From Isotricha intestinalis (taxonomy: Eukaryota > Ciliophora > Litostomatea > Vestibuliferida > Isotrichidae), in assembly GCA_023807065.1 (NCBI GenBank), contig JAJJLU010000002.1, forward strand, positions 26,058 through 90,057: DNA of 64,000 nucleotides, in the 5' to 3' direction. The notes beneath the pieces are model-generated. The model saw only the letters and a list, made by a program, of their open reading frames with translations, was not told the origin of the DNA and searched no databases. Below, one piece after another: positions 10,726 to 19,721 of the stretch; position 1 is the first letter of the stretch, and every line of letters starts with the position of its first letter. A program made the position numbers and the translations under genes.

Positions 10726-13044
10726 TTAATCAACATCGCTATCTGAATCATCTTCTGAATCATCATCTTCATCATCATCCTTTTTTTCTATAATTTCTTC
10801 TTTATATTGCCATCTTTGGATTAAAATTTTAAGCATTTTTTTAAAAGGTAATTCTATAAAAGCATAAATATAAATTGAAAAAATGATAAGAAATGTTCCA
10901 CAAACTAAAGAATAAAGAATAATATTAATATCCGAAAATAAAATCCTAGCATCACTCATATAAATCACATTTAAAATTATAATATTAATGATTAAAATAT
11001 AAGTAAAATAAAATTTATTTAACATTAACCATAAATTATTGCTTAAAAAATCAATAATTAAATTTAATCCTTTAATATAAAAAATAAGAGCAATTGAATG
11101 AATAATAATAACATAAATTTCATTATCAAAAATTAAAAATTTATTTAAAAATGAATTTTGAATCATTTTGTCTAGATCTTCATCCATAAATATATAAATT
11201 GAACAAGAAATAAAGATAGCAATAATAATTTGAAAAAAAACATAAAAAGAAATTAAATAATTACCACATGATTTATAATAATTAACTATTTTACAAGGAA
11301 TTATTAAATAAGGTTTATTCTTAATTTCATTTGATTCATTTATATTTGAAACTACAATTCCTTTTTGAATGGTGAAATTAATTGAACCAAAAAACATTCC
11401 AATTAAAAAATAAGATAAATTAAAAATAGGATTTGTCATTAATTTTCCATAATCAAAAAAATAATAAAAAATCGTAGGATAAAAATCACCCAAAATTAAA
11501 CAAAAAATAATTTTAAACACATAAATAATCAAAGTTAAAAATATTAAAAATTTATCATTTCTAAATTTAAATTTATAACAAAAAAAAAAAATAAAAGTTC
11601 CAATTAAAAAAAAAATAATTTCATTATTAACAATCCATAAATAATCAAAAATATTTTGATCAATTCTTGAGCTTCTTTTAAAAGAAAAAGAAGGAATAAA
11701 AAGGAAAGATAAAAACAATTCCCAAATAGGAGGTTTATCACAAAAATATTCGCCAAAAAAAAACCAAACAGGATTATCAAACTTTTTGAATAAAGTAAAA
11801 AGAGAAAATTTACAAAACAAAATAACAAAGATGAGCATAAAATATTTATGACTTTGATATAAAATAAAAGGAATTAATTTCATATGTTTATCACTTTTAT
11901 TATCAAAATAACACATTAATTTATAATTTAAACAATAACCAGAACAAGAAAATAAAATTGAAGGACAAAATTTTATTCCAATTGTAAAAATAGGATAAAT
12001 ATAACTATTAAATAAATTAGATAAAGAAGATTTTCCAAGTAATCTTAATGGAGAATTAAATAATGCAAAAAAAGTAAATCCTAAAATTAAAAGTAACATT
12101 GAAATTCCTCTTATTCCCTTTATATATGTTAAACCACTATAATTATTTATTTTTGTATAGGTTAATTTAAAATTTAATAATTCTGATAAATTTTCTTTCC
12201 AATTAAAACATTCTTTTATTTCTTTATTTGCAAACTTTTTTCCTATTGATTGTCTTCTTTCTTTATTTTCAGAAAATGAAAAAAAAAATTGATATGTAAA
12301 AAATACAATTAATATATATATTAATAAAATAACAAAAGGAATTATTTTTAAGAAATCTTTTAGTTCAAAATCCTTTGATTTTTCATTTAAGAGAATTCCT
12401 TTTACATTTTGTATTTTTTTTAAATCCAAAACATTATTTATATTTAAAACAGTAGAAAAAAACATTGAAAATAAATCTTTTACAGAACAATTATCATTTT
12501 TTGGAATACATAATCCTAAAAAATACATTTGTTCATCAAAAGAAGAAGAATATTTTTTTGTTTCATTTGATTTATCAATAATAACTATAAAATATTGTGT
12601 ATCTTGTTTTATAAATCTATAACTTTTTTTATAACATTGAGCATATAATCCTAAATCATTTTTGTTTTTTGATGAATCACTTAATAATTTTAGATAATAA
12701 AAATTTGAAATTTCTTCTGTCTCGTTTCCAAATATTGATTGTAAATAATCTATACAGTTTTTTTTGATTGGAGCACTATCATTTTTTAATTTATCATAAT
12801 TATTTAATAATCTTTGAAATTGTACTCTTAATATATCAAAAAGAATATCTATTGGTTCTTTAAAATTTTTATTTTCATTATTTAAGTCTTGAAGAACAAC
12901 GTCCGTTAAATTATTATTTAAATCGTATTTTAATTGTAAATCTAATTCATTTGATTTTATTTTTGAAAATGAGATTATGATGAAAAATATTAAAAAGAAA
13001 TATAAAATTTTGAAAGAATATAAAATTAGATTCGACATATACAA
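10726..13044 (-). CDS. NRF-6-like membrane acyltransferase (acyltransferase 3 fold)
   Basis: 772 aa. An N-terminal signal segment (about 5-28) is followed by a lumenal or extracellular domain (about 30-235) with spaced cysteines in NCIDYLQSIFG, AQCYKKSYRF, GLCIPKNDNCSV, the layout of the nose-resistant-to-fluoxetine N-domain. A first membrane helix is near 240-262, then a multi-pass acyltransferase-3 region (about 310-745) opening with YIKGIRGISMLLLILGFTFF. In most family members that helix carries a conserved His (LGHT-like); here the position is Phe, so activity is doubtful. The C-terminal 20 residues are almost all Asp/Glu/Ser. Family members move or modify lipids or drugs, but this one's substrate is unknown. 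Family call is good. Confidence 0.8.
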   Translation of the reverse strand: MYMSNLILYSFKILYFFLIFFIIISFSKIKSNELDLQLKYDLNNNLTDVVLQDLNNENKNFKEPIDILFDILRVQFQRLLNNYDKLKNDSAPIKKNCIDYLQSIFGNETEEISNFYYLKLLSDSSKNKNDLGLYAQCYKKSYRFIKQDTQYFIVIIDKSNETKKYSSSFDEQMYFLGLCIPKNDNCSVKDLFSMFFSTVLNINNVLDLKKIQNVKGILLNEKSKDFELKDFLKIIPFVILLIYILIVFFTYQFFFSFSENKERRQSIGKKFANKEIKECFNWKENLSELLNFKLTYTKINNYSGLTYIKGIRGISMLLLILGFTFFALFNSPLRLLGKSSLSNLFNSYIYPIFTIGIKFCPSILFSCSGYCLNYKLMCYFDNKSDKHMKLIPFILYQSHKYFMLIFVILFCKFSLFTLFKKFDNPVWFFFGEYFCDKPPIWELFLSFLFIPSFSFKRSSRIDQNIFDYLWIVNNEIIFFLIGTFIFFFCYKFKFRNDKFLIFLTLIIYVFKIIFCLILGDFYPTIFYYFFDYGKLMTNPIFNLSYFLIGMFFGSINFTIQKGIVVSNINESNEIKNKPYLIIPCKIVNYYKSCGNYLISFYVFFQIIIAIFISCSIYIFMDEDLDKMIQNSFLNKFLIFDNEIYVIIIHSIALIFYIKGLNLIIDFLSNNLWLMLNKFYFTYILIINIIILNVIYMSDARILFSDINIILYSLVCGTFLIIFSIYIYAFIELPFKKMLKILIQRWQYKEEIIEKKDDDEDDDSEDDSDSDVD

Positions 13045-13619
13045 TCAACAATAAAAATTAAAAAAAATAACACAAAAAAAAAGTGAAATTAAATAAAATA
13101 TAGAAAAATATCAAAAATAAATATTAAAAAATATAAATTACTTTCTCAAATAAAAAATAATAAAAACATGAAGCAAAACATATTTATTTAAATTGAAATG
13201 AAAGAGAAGAATCAATAATAAATAGTGGAAAATATTATATTGTATTTAATATTCTAAAAATACAAATTAAATTTTAAGGAATTAAAAAAATAATAAATGT
13301 ATATTCCAATTTTTCCTTGTTGAGTCATATGAAATCATCTGATTGATGAATATATATAACTCATAAATATTTGTTAAAATAAATTAATATTTTTAACAAA
13401 ATTAAGGGATTGTGGAGTAAGTAAATAAAAAAATGTTTATTTATTTTTTAAAAAATTATATCAAATTTATATATTATTTTGGGTTTTTGAAATTATAAAA
13501 AAAAAATTTTTTTTATTGCTAATATTTTTCTTATCGAATTGTTTACAATTTTTTTTTCTATAGACTTTTATTCATAATAAAAAAAATTAATACTAATATC
13601 TCCTAAATAATAAAAAATA
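13045..13619. other. Intergenic, no gene recognised
   Basis: 575 AT-rich bases between the acyltransferase start and the 3' end of the next minus-strand gene. No frame, repeat or RNA signature could be supported. Confidence 0.5.
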
Positions 13620-14696
13620 TTAATCATTTTTTTTAATTACAACAATTTTAGAAGGAATACTATTATTAGAATTATAATTATTACCATTATTTGAGATTTT
13701 ATTTGAATTTCGTAAATTTAAACTTACGAATTTATCACTTAAAGTTTTTTGGTTGAAAGAATTATTTAATTTATTTTTTCCTTTACTCTTTCTATTATAA
13801 ATTTCTTCCATTTGAATTTGCTCATCGTTTTCTAATTTTTCATAATTATCAACAACATTTTTATATTTAGAAATTAAATATTTTGCAAAAGGAGTTACTT
13901 TATTTTTTTTTTCTTCAAAATCATATGAAAATTTTTCATTGTTAAAAATATTATTTATAATATTATTTTTTTTATATTTTTCTTTTAAAGCACTTTTACT
14001 TCTTTGAAAAATATTTGGAGATGATTTATTTAAATTTTGACTATAACGCAAATTAATATAATGTTTTTTATTTGAATTTATTTGAGTAGTTAAAAAAGAA
14101 TTATTTGGTAAAGTATAATAATTATCTAAAGACATATTTATTATTTTTTCATTAATTTTCTTTTTTGATAATTGTTGACTTATTTTTGATTTTATTCCGT
14201 TAATTATTTTTGGTAAATTATTTTTGGTTTTTTCAATGGAATTTTTTTTATTTTTTTTTATTTCTTTTTTATTATCTTGTTTTGAAAAATTTAACTTTGA
14301 ATTAATAGAATTATCCTTCTTTTTTTTCGAAGAAATTGAAAATGAATTTTTATTTGGTGTATTATATAACTTATTTAATATTGAAAATGAATTTTGATGA
14401 TTGTAATTTAATATAAATTTTCTTTCATTTATAAATGATAATAAATTTGCAATATTTTTTGAAAGAATTGATAAGTTTGACTGGATTAATTCATTTATTT
14501 TATTTTCTTCTTCTTCTTTTATTATTTGAATCAAAAAATTTAATTGTGATATTAATGTAGATGTTAATGATGATAAAAAATTTTGTTTAAATTCATTTAA
14601 AGTTGGATTTAATATCATAGTTACTGTATTATAAGATGATATTAAATGGTTATAATGTTGTTCTATTAATGAAAAGTTTGAATTTTCAGAATTCAT
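13620..14696 (-). CDS. Hypothetical Asn/Ser/Lys-rich protein
   Basis: 358 aa, not recognised. Residues 1-105 look helical and ordered (MNSENSNFSLIEQHYNHLIS to about NIANLLSFINERKF), with an acidic KEEEENK turn. The rest is low-complexity Lys/Asn/Ser sequence with scattered short motifs such as VTPFAKYLISKYKNVVDNYE near 265. No signal peptide or membrane segment. Together with the other Asn-rich unknowns on this strand it may be a cytoskeletal or cortical protein, but that is a guess. Confidence 0.6.
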   Translation of the reverse strand: MNSENSNFSLIEQHYNHLISSYNTVTMILNPTLNEFKQNFLSSLTSTLISQLNFLIQIIKEEEENKINELIQSNLSILSKNIANLLSFINERKFILNYNHQNSFSILNKLYNTPNKNSFSISSKKKKDNSINSKLNFSKQDNKKEIKKNKKNSIEKTKNNLPKIINGIKSKISQQLSKKKINEKIINMSLDNYYTLPNNSFLTTQINSNKKHYINLRYSQNLNKSSPNIFQRSKSALKEKYKKNNIINNIFNNEKFSYDFEEKKNKVTPFAKYLISKYKNVVDNYEKLENDEQIQMEEIYNRKSKGKNKLNNSFNQKTLSDKFVSLNLRNSNKISNNGNNYNSNNSIPSKIVVIKKND

Positions 14697-15088
14697 TTAT
14701 TTTTGTTTTTTAAACTTATAATTATTTATAAAAAAATAAAATTAATTAAAATATTTTTTGTATTTGATATTTTAATATTAAATCAATATAACTTCATTAA
14801 GACAAATATATATAATTTCAAAACTTCTTATTTTAAAATTAATAGTTGCTAATTTTATAAAATAATTAAATTAATTTATATAAAGCATAATAAATAGGTA
14901 AATTGAATTTAAGATTATAGTTTAAAAAAGAAAAAAATAATATATTTTATTAACATAAATATTAATATATAATTTTTTAATAACTTCAAGTAATTGTAAA
15001 ATTTTAGTAATAAAAAATTAAAGAAAATCTTATATCAAAAAATGATAATTTGAAAATAAGAATTTTTGATTTTAATATTAAAGAAATT
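14697..15088. other. Intergenic between the microexon gene and its downstream neighbour
   Basis: 392 AT-rich bases after the predicted stop of the trypsin-like gene (15089) and before the start of the next minus-strand gene (14696). The 3-nt exon spacing seen above 15117 does not continue here. Nothing else recognised. Confidence 0.5.
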
Positions 15089-17277
15089 TCAATCTTTTTG
15101 TAGAAAAAATGAATATCTAAAAATAAACATAAATATTATACTCACTATAATGAATATTATAAAATATTAACCATCTAAAAAAGGTAAAAAATAAGTTACT
15201 TTCTACAATTATAAATTATATTACGAACTAAATTGAGAAATATAATTTACCATCTATTTTTTATTTATTTTTTTATACTTACTATTAAATATATTTCTTT
15301 TATGTTTTACCGACTAACATTATATTATTATACAAACTAATATTAATCTTTTTATATTCTTTACGCACTATAATATAATAAAAAAACTAAAATTCAAACA
15401 GTCTATAATTTATATAATTAAATTTTTTTTACTTACTATATTATTTTTATTTTAAGAATGACTTTCTGTGATTTTATTATATCTTTTACTTTCTGTAATA
15501 TTATTATTTAATTCTAACTGTCTAAAATAGGATAATTTCCATATATTTACAGACTAAATATTTAAATTTTATTTTATACAATCTATGATGTTTATTATTT
15601 TATTTCTGACTTACTATAAATAAAATTAAATTTATTTCTTACTAACTTTAAGAATATTATCAATTATTTCTTACAAACTATAATAATATTTGTTAATTTA
15701 TTTCTAACGAACTAAATTATTTTTCTTCAATTTTCTTACAATCTAAAATATTATGAGTTCAAATTATACCCACTATTATATTAGTAAATTTATTACATTC
15801 TTATGAAATTTTTTTATTTTTTTCTTACGTTCTAAAAGAATATTATTAATTAATTTTTACAAACTATAATCATTTCAATTCATATTTTACCGGCTATAAT
15901 ATTATTATTTATTTTATACTTCCTAAAATTTTTAATTTCTTATTTACAGACTAGATATTTTATTTTTTTTTTTACTCACTGAAGAAATTATAATTTTTAC
16001 TTACGGCCTAAATATAATTCTTATTAATGTTTTACTCACTAATAAATCATTAATTTATTATTTACTCTCTTAAATAAATTTTATTTATTTTTACAGACTG
16101 TAATATTATTATCTTTTTTATTACTAACTTTTATATAATCAATTATTATTTTTTACAGTCTGAAAATCAATATTAATAAATTTTTACAGTCTATAATATT
16201 TTTCATTTTTATTAATTACGAACTTAATAATTTATTTTTTTTTACTTCCTATATAAATATTATAATATTGATATTTCTTACCCACAACAATTATTTTTTA
16301 TTTTTTTTATTTACTTACTATATTTTATTGTTAATCCTTACAAACTTTTATTATTTAGTATCTTACCAAAATTCTTTATTTTCTTCAAATTGATCTTCTT
16401 CATATAAAGGATAATCTTTATTATTATATTCATAACTTCCAATTGGTTGAAATTTTATGGTTTTGCTTTTTTTAAAAATCTTTCTGGGATCTTTGTCTTC
16501 TTTTTTTGTGTTCATCATTAAATTAGTTCTATAAAAATCAGCAGGATTATTAGAAAGTCTTCTTTCACTTAATATTTTTTTTTTTTCTTTATAATTAAAA
16601 AATTGTTTTTCAATATCTTCAATAATATGTTTCATTAAAATTCCTTTGTTTAAATTTTTCTCTTTTCCACAATGAATACCAATAATTTTTAAATTTCTTG
16701 TATCTAAACATATAGGAGAACCAGAAGAACCACTTTCAGTACTAATTGAATGAATTATTTGATATTCATTTTGAATTTTATTTAAATATCCTTCTGCAAA
16801 TGAAACTCCATTTCCTCCTGGATTTTGTATAATAACAAATTCATCATTTATATATTCTTCTTCTGGATTATCAATATCAATATTTTTTTCTACTTTAAAA
16901 AAATTATTAAAATTATCTTTATCTAATATTTCAATTGCTGTGTAATCATATTTTAAACTTGTGCTAAAAAATCTATTTTTAGGATTTATTTCTTTTATTT
17001 CTTTTTCATATTCTATTTTTATTGGTGAATCTTTTTTGTCTATAATATGATTATTTGTAAATAGAAATTTCATTAATTCAATTTTTTTGTCAAAATTATT
17101 TCTTATTTTTAATTCACAAAAAAAACCAGTTCCACTTGTTTCATTAACCATTATTTTACAAATTGCAGAAAATTTTTTTTTATATCTTTCAACTGCTCTT
17201 GCATTTATTGGTTTTTGGTTATTGATAATTAATTCTGGTTTAAAATTATTTTGTTTGTTTTTCTTCATTTTTTTCAA
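15089..17277 (-). CDS. Trypsin-like serine protease with a C-terminus encoded by 3-nt microexons
   Basis: The main exon (16367-17277, 303 complete codons plus TG) encodes a trypsin-2 type domain with an intact triad: FTNNHII (His77), KYDYTAIEI (Asp111) and TESGSSGSPI (Ser185), then IIGIHCG. There is no signal peptide, so it is probably cytosolic. Read straight, the frame ends at TAA 16363-16365, but those bases are inside GTAAG, a donor like the real introns of this window. Below it lie 41 candidate exons of 3 nt, each bounded by AG (one by TG) and GT, and a last exon 15089-15116 ending in TGA. The joined tail is open: it starts CF, passes through LLYLDEPDLNR and GFSFYKFLQKN, and ends CSKCEYSFFLQKD, with a CxxC. 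Total 353 aa, or 352 if the TG-flanked triplet is skipped. The protease call is firm. The spliced tail is inferred from the frame and splice signals alone; the alternative is a 304-aa protein ending at 16363. Confidence 0.8.
15117..16366 (-). other. Array of 42 tiny introns separated by 41 three-nucleotide exons
   Basis: On the minus strand the pattern AG-NNN-GTAA recurs about every 30 nt. Microexons, in transcript order: 16342-4, 16315-7, 16282-4 (TG acceptor), 16246-8, 16220-2, 16188-90, 16157-9, 16125-7, 16095-7, 16066-8, 16036-8, 16005-7, 15976-8, 15948-50, 15920-2, 15891-3, 15861-3, 15829-31, 15797-9, 15770-2, 15740-2, 15709-11, 15675-7, 15643-5, 15611-3, 15580-2, 15551-3, 15519-21, 15490-2, 15463-5, 15433-5, 15400-2, 15365-7, 15334-6, 15311-3, 15279-81, 15251-3, 15225-7, 15200-2, 15172-4, 15142-4. 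Introns are 20-33 nt (mean 26.8, sum 1127). Donors: 30 GTAA, 6 GTAT, 3 GTTA, 2 GTCA, 1 GTTT. Acceptors: 30 TAG, 6 AAG, 5 CAG, 1 TTG. All introns are phase 2. Intron sequences differ from one another beyond the ends, so this is not a simple recent tandem repeat. Confidence 0.85.
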
Positions 17278-17485
17278 TAAACAAACTTATTTTTTTTTAG
17301 TGTTAATAATTTTGTTTAAACTAATTTTTTATTTTATATTTTAATATTTTTATTATTTTATTTAATATATTATTATAACAAAATACTTGAAAATATTTTA
17401 CTTATGAAAAAATAATCAAGTAAAATAATATATAATAATTACATGAAATATTTTATAACAAACATTAAATATTATCAAATAATTT

Positions 17486-18343
17486 TCATTTATTTATTTC
17501 AAATTCATTTACATCAAAATCAAAAGTTATTTTTTCACATAATTCATTTAAACCATAATTATTTTTAACAGAAATTTCAAAATGAGAAATTTGATTATCA
17601 TTACAATAATTAATAATATTTTCATTATTATTTCCTAAATCTTTTTTATTTCCAATAAAAATAATATTAGACAATTCATGATTATTTTTCATTTTATTTT
17701 TTAAATTATTTTCATATATTTCTTTAATAAAAATAAAAGAATCTTGATTATTTATTTCATATATTAAAATATAATAATCAATTTGACTTTGAAACATTTC
17801 TTTTAAATTTTCAAATAAAGGAATATGAAAACTAATATTATATAATCTATTATTTAAATTAACTCTAGAAAGATAATTTTCATCATTTTTACTTTCAATA
17901 TAATTGTCTTTAAATTTATCTTTACTAATTTTTGAACCAAATGAACTTTTTCCAACTTTATGATCTCCAATTAATAAAATATTAATATATGTTCTATTTA
18001 AAAAAACAGATCTTCTTTCAACAGTATGACTTTTTACTTTTTTTCTTATAACATTATTAAAAGAATTATTGGTATTTTTTGAATTTGGAGATAAACTTTT
18101 ATTTTCGAAAATTTTACTTTGAGGAGAATTTATTGATGTTCTTTCTTCTGTTGTTTTTGAATTTCTTTTATTTCCTTTTATAAAAGAAGTCGTTCTTCCT
18201 AATTTTTGCTTTTTATTTTTTTTCTGAAATTTTTCCTTTTTTGTTGTTTGTTGTGTACTTTCAATTTCATTTACTTTTATTATATTTTTATCTTCTATTA
18301 TTTCATTTCTTTGATGACAATAACATAAATTTGCATTTCCCAT
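17486..18343 (-). CDS. Divergent Ras/Rab-like small GTPase with N-myristoylation signal
   Basis: 285 aa. It begins MGNANLCYCHQ, a candidate N-myristoylation site with nearby Cys for palmitoylation, then has a basic, Ser-rich disordered stretch to about 110. The GTPase domain follows: P-loop LLIGDHKVGKSS near 131, the guanine motif FIGNKKD near 234 (NKxD), and ISVKNNYG near 257 in the place of the SAK motif. The G3 motif (DxxG of switch II) is not visible: where DTAGQE is expected the sequence reads ISFHIPLFENLKEMF. Lack of the Asp/Gly pair suggests weak or no hydrolysis. There is no C-terminal prenylation Cys; membrane attachment would be N-terminal. Call of the GTPase fold is good, the subfamily is open. 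Confidence 0.75.
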   Translation of the reverse strand: MGNANLCYCHQRNEIIEDKNIIKVNEIESTQQTTKKEKFQKKNKKQKLGRTTSFIKGNKRNSKTTEERTSINSPQSKIFENKSLSPNSKNTNNSFNNVIRKKVKSHTVERRSVFLNRTYINILLIGDHKVGKSSFGSKISKDKFKDNYIESKNDENYLSRVNLNNRLYNISFHIPLFENLKEMFQSQIDYYILIYEINNQDSFIFIKEIYENNLKNKMKNNHELSNIIFIGNKKDLGNNNENIINYCNDNQISHFEISVKNNYGLNELCEKITFDFDVNEFEINK

Positions 18344-18447
18344 TATAATATTTTTTATTGTTTAAATTATAAAATAATTATTATTTTTAATTAATATATA
18401 ACAATACTTTATAAATTTTGTTTATAAAATATAAAAAATTATTATTT

Positions 18448-19578
18448 TTAAGAATCGATTTCTAATTCATATTCAATTATTAAATCTCTGTATTTATTTT
18501 TAAAATGCGAAGATGACATTTCTGTTAATGAATTAGGTCTTTTTTCATTTATTTTTAATTTTTTATTTTTTATCAAATGATATAATAATTGTTTTTGTGT
18601 TAATCTATTTAAAATTTCTGAGTTTGTTACAACTAATTGATTTATATTATTTGTTAATTTTGTTGATTTTATTATTTCTATTTTTTTTATTTTCTTATTT
18701 TTATATGAATATATCCTTTGAAAATCGTTTATTACTGTATTATTTTTTTTATTATTTATATTATCATTATTGTCTGAATTGTTAAATAATAAATTACTAT
18801 TATTTACAGAAATAGAATTTGATTTTTTAATATGGTTTTTTTTTATAGACTTTATATTACTATTATTATTATTTAATTTATCTACTTTTGTTTGTTTTAT
18901 ATTCGAAAATATTAATTTTTCATTGTTTTTTAAAATATTTGAGTCTGATATAAATTTATTAAATGAATTAATTTCTTTATTTATATTATTTTCAGTATTA
19001 ATTCTTTTACTTGATATAATATTTTTTGATAAATCATTTGTGTTATTCTTACTTTTTGAATTATAATTAAAGGAAGAAGAATAAATTTTTCTTTTTATAT
19101 CTGCTGAAAATACTCTTTTAACTTTTAAATTTTTATTTTTTTCAATATTTTTTTTTGGATATTTATCATTATTCTTTTTTAATTCTTCCTTTGTTTCTTT
19201 AATAAATTTCTTTTTATTCAAATTTTTCTTTTCTAAAGAATTACTTTGAGTAAAATTTTTTTTTTGAAAATCCATTGAACTTACTTTCGAACAATTATTA
19301 TATATTAGAAATTTTTTATTAATATTTCTTGAAGATATTACTTTATTAATATCTTCTCTTGCTTTATTATAGTATTTATTTTTTTTCTTTTCTAAAAAAG
19401 AATCTATCCAATTATTTGAATTATTATTTAAATGAAAACTTCTTTTGATTGGTGTTTTCTCAATATTTTCATTTAATATATTCTTTTTATCTTCTTTTTT
19501 TTTTGTTCTTTTTGATAAAAATTTTTCAAGAAATCTTTTTGAAGAAATTTCATTATATTTTTCATAAAATTTCTTCAT
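18448..19578 (-). CDS. Hypothetical Lys/Asn-rich basic protein
   Basis: 376 aa, not recognised. Very basic, with Lys, Asn and Ser making up most of it. Repeated short KKNxxKK-type runs dominate, and there is no membrane segment or Cys cluster. The C-terminus from about 300 is more ordered: STKLTNNINQLVVTNSEIL, then TQKQLLYHLIKNKKLKINE, ending with an acidic YELEIDS. It lies 104 bases downstream of the GTPase start and is read in the same direction. Reality is supported by an uninterrupted 376-codon frame; the function is unknown. Confidence 0.55.
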   Translation of the reverse strand: MKKFYEKYNEISSKRFLEKFLSKRTKKKEDKKNILNENIEKTPIKRSFHLNNNSNNWIDSFLEKKKNKYYNKAREDINKVISSRNINKKFLIYNNCSKVSSMDFQKKNFTQSNSLEKKNLNKKKFIKETKEELKKNNDKYPKKNIEKNKNLKVKRVFSADIKRKIYSSSFNYNSKSKNNTNDLSKNIISSKRINTENNINKEINSFNKFISDSNILKNNEKLIFSNIKQTKVDKLNNNNSNIKSIKKNHIKKSNSISVNNSNLLFNNSDNNDNINNKKNNTVINDFQRIYSYKNKKIKKIEIIKSTKLTNNINQLVVTNSEILNRLTQKQLLYHLIKNKKLKINEKRPNSLTEMSSSHFKNKYRDLIIEYELEIDS

Positions 19579-19721
19579 TTAAAAAAATAACAATAAAACT
19601 TATAAAAAAATAAATAAAAAATAAAAGAAAATAATAACTTCAAAACTAAAAATTCAAATAAATAAATATTTTAAAAATAAATTCTACTATGAAATTAAAG
19701 AAAATAAAAAAAGAATATACA

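Noticed and set aside
15387..15399. A 13-nt intron in place of the 32-nt intron at 15368-15399
   Set aside because: It would create one 22-nt exon that breaks the open phase, while the 32-nt reading keeps the 3-nt pattern and frame.
15117..16366. Reading the array as a CRISPR or minisatellite
   Set aside because: There is no conserved repeat of fixed sequence; only the splice-like ends recur and the interiors differ. Spacing varies from 23 to 36 nt per unit, and a single phase stays open, which a satellite would not need.
15117..16366. Reading the 20-33 nt segments as unexcised internal eliminated sequences
   Set aside because: Paramecium-type IESs are bounded by TA at both ends. These have GT...AG ends matching real introns in the same window, and the telomere indicates macronuclear DNA.
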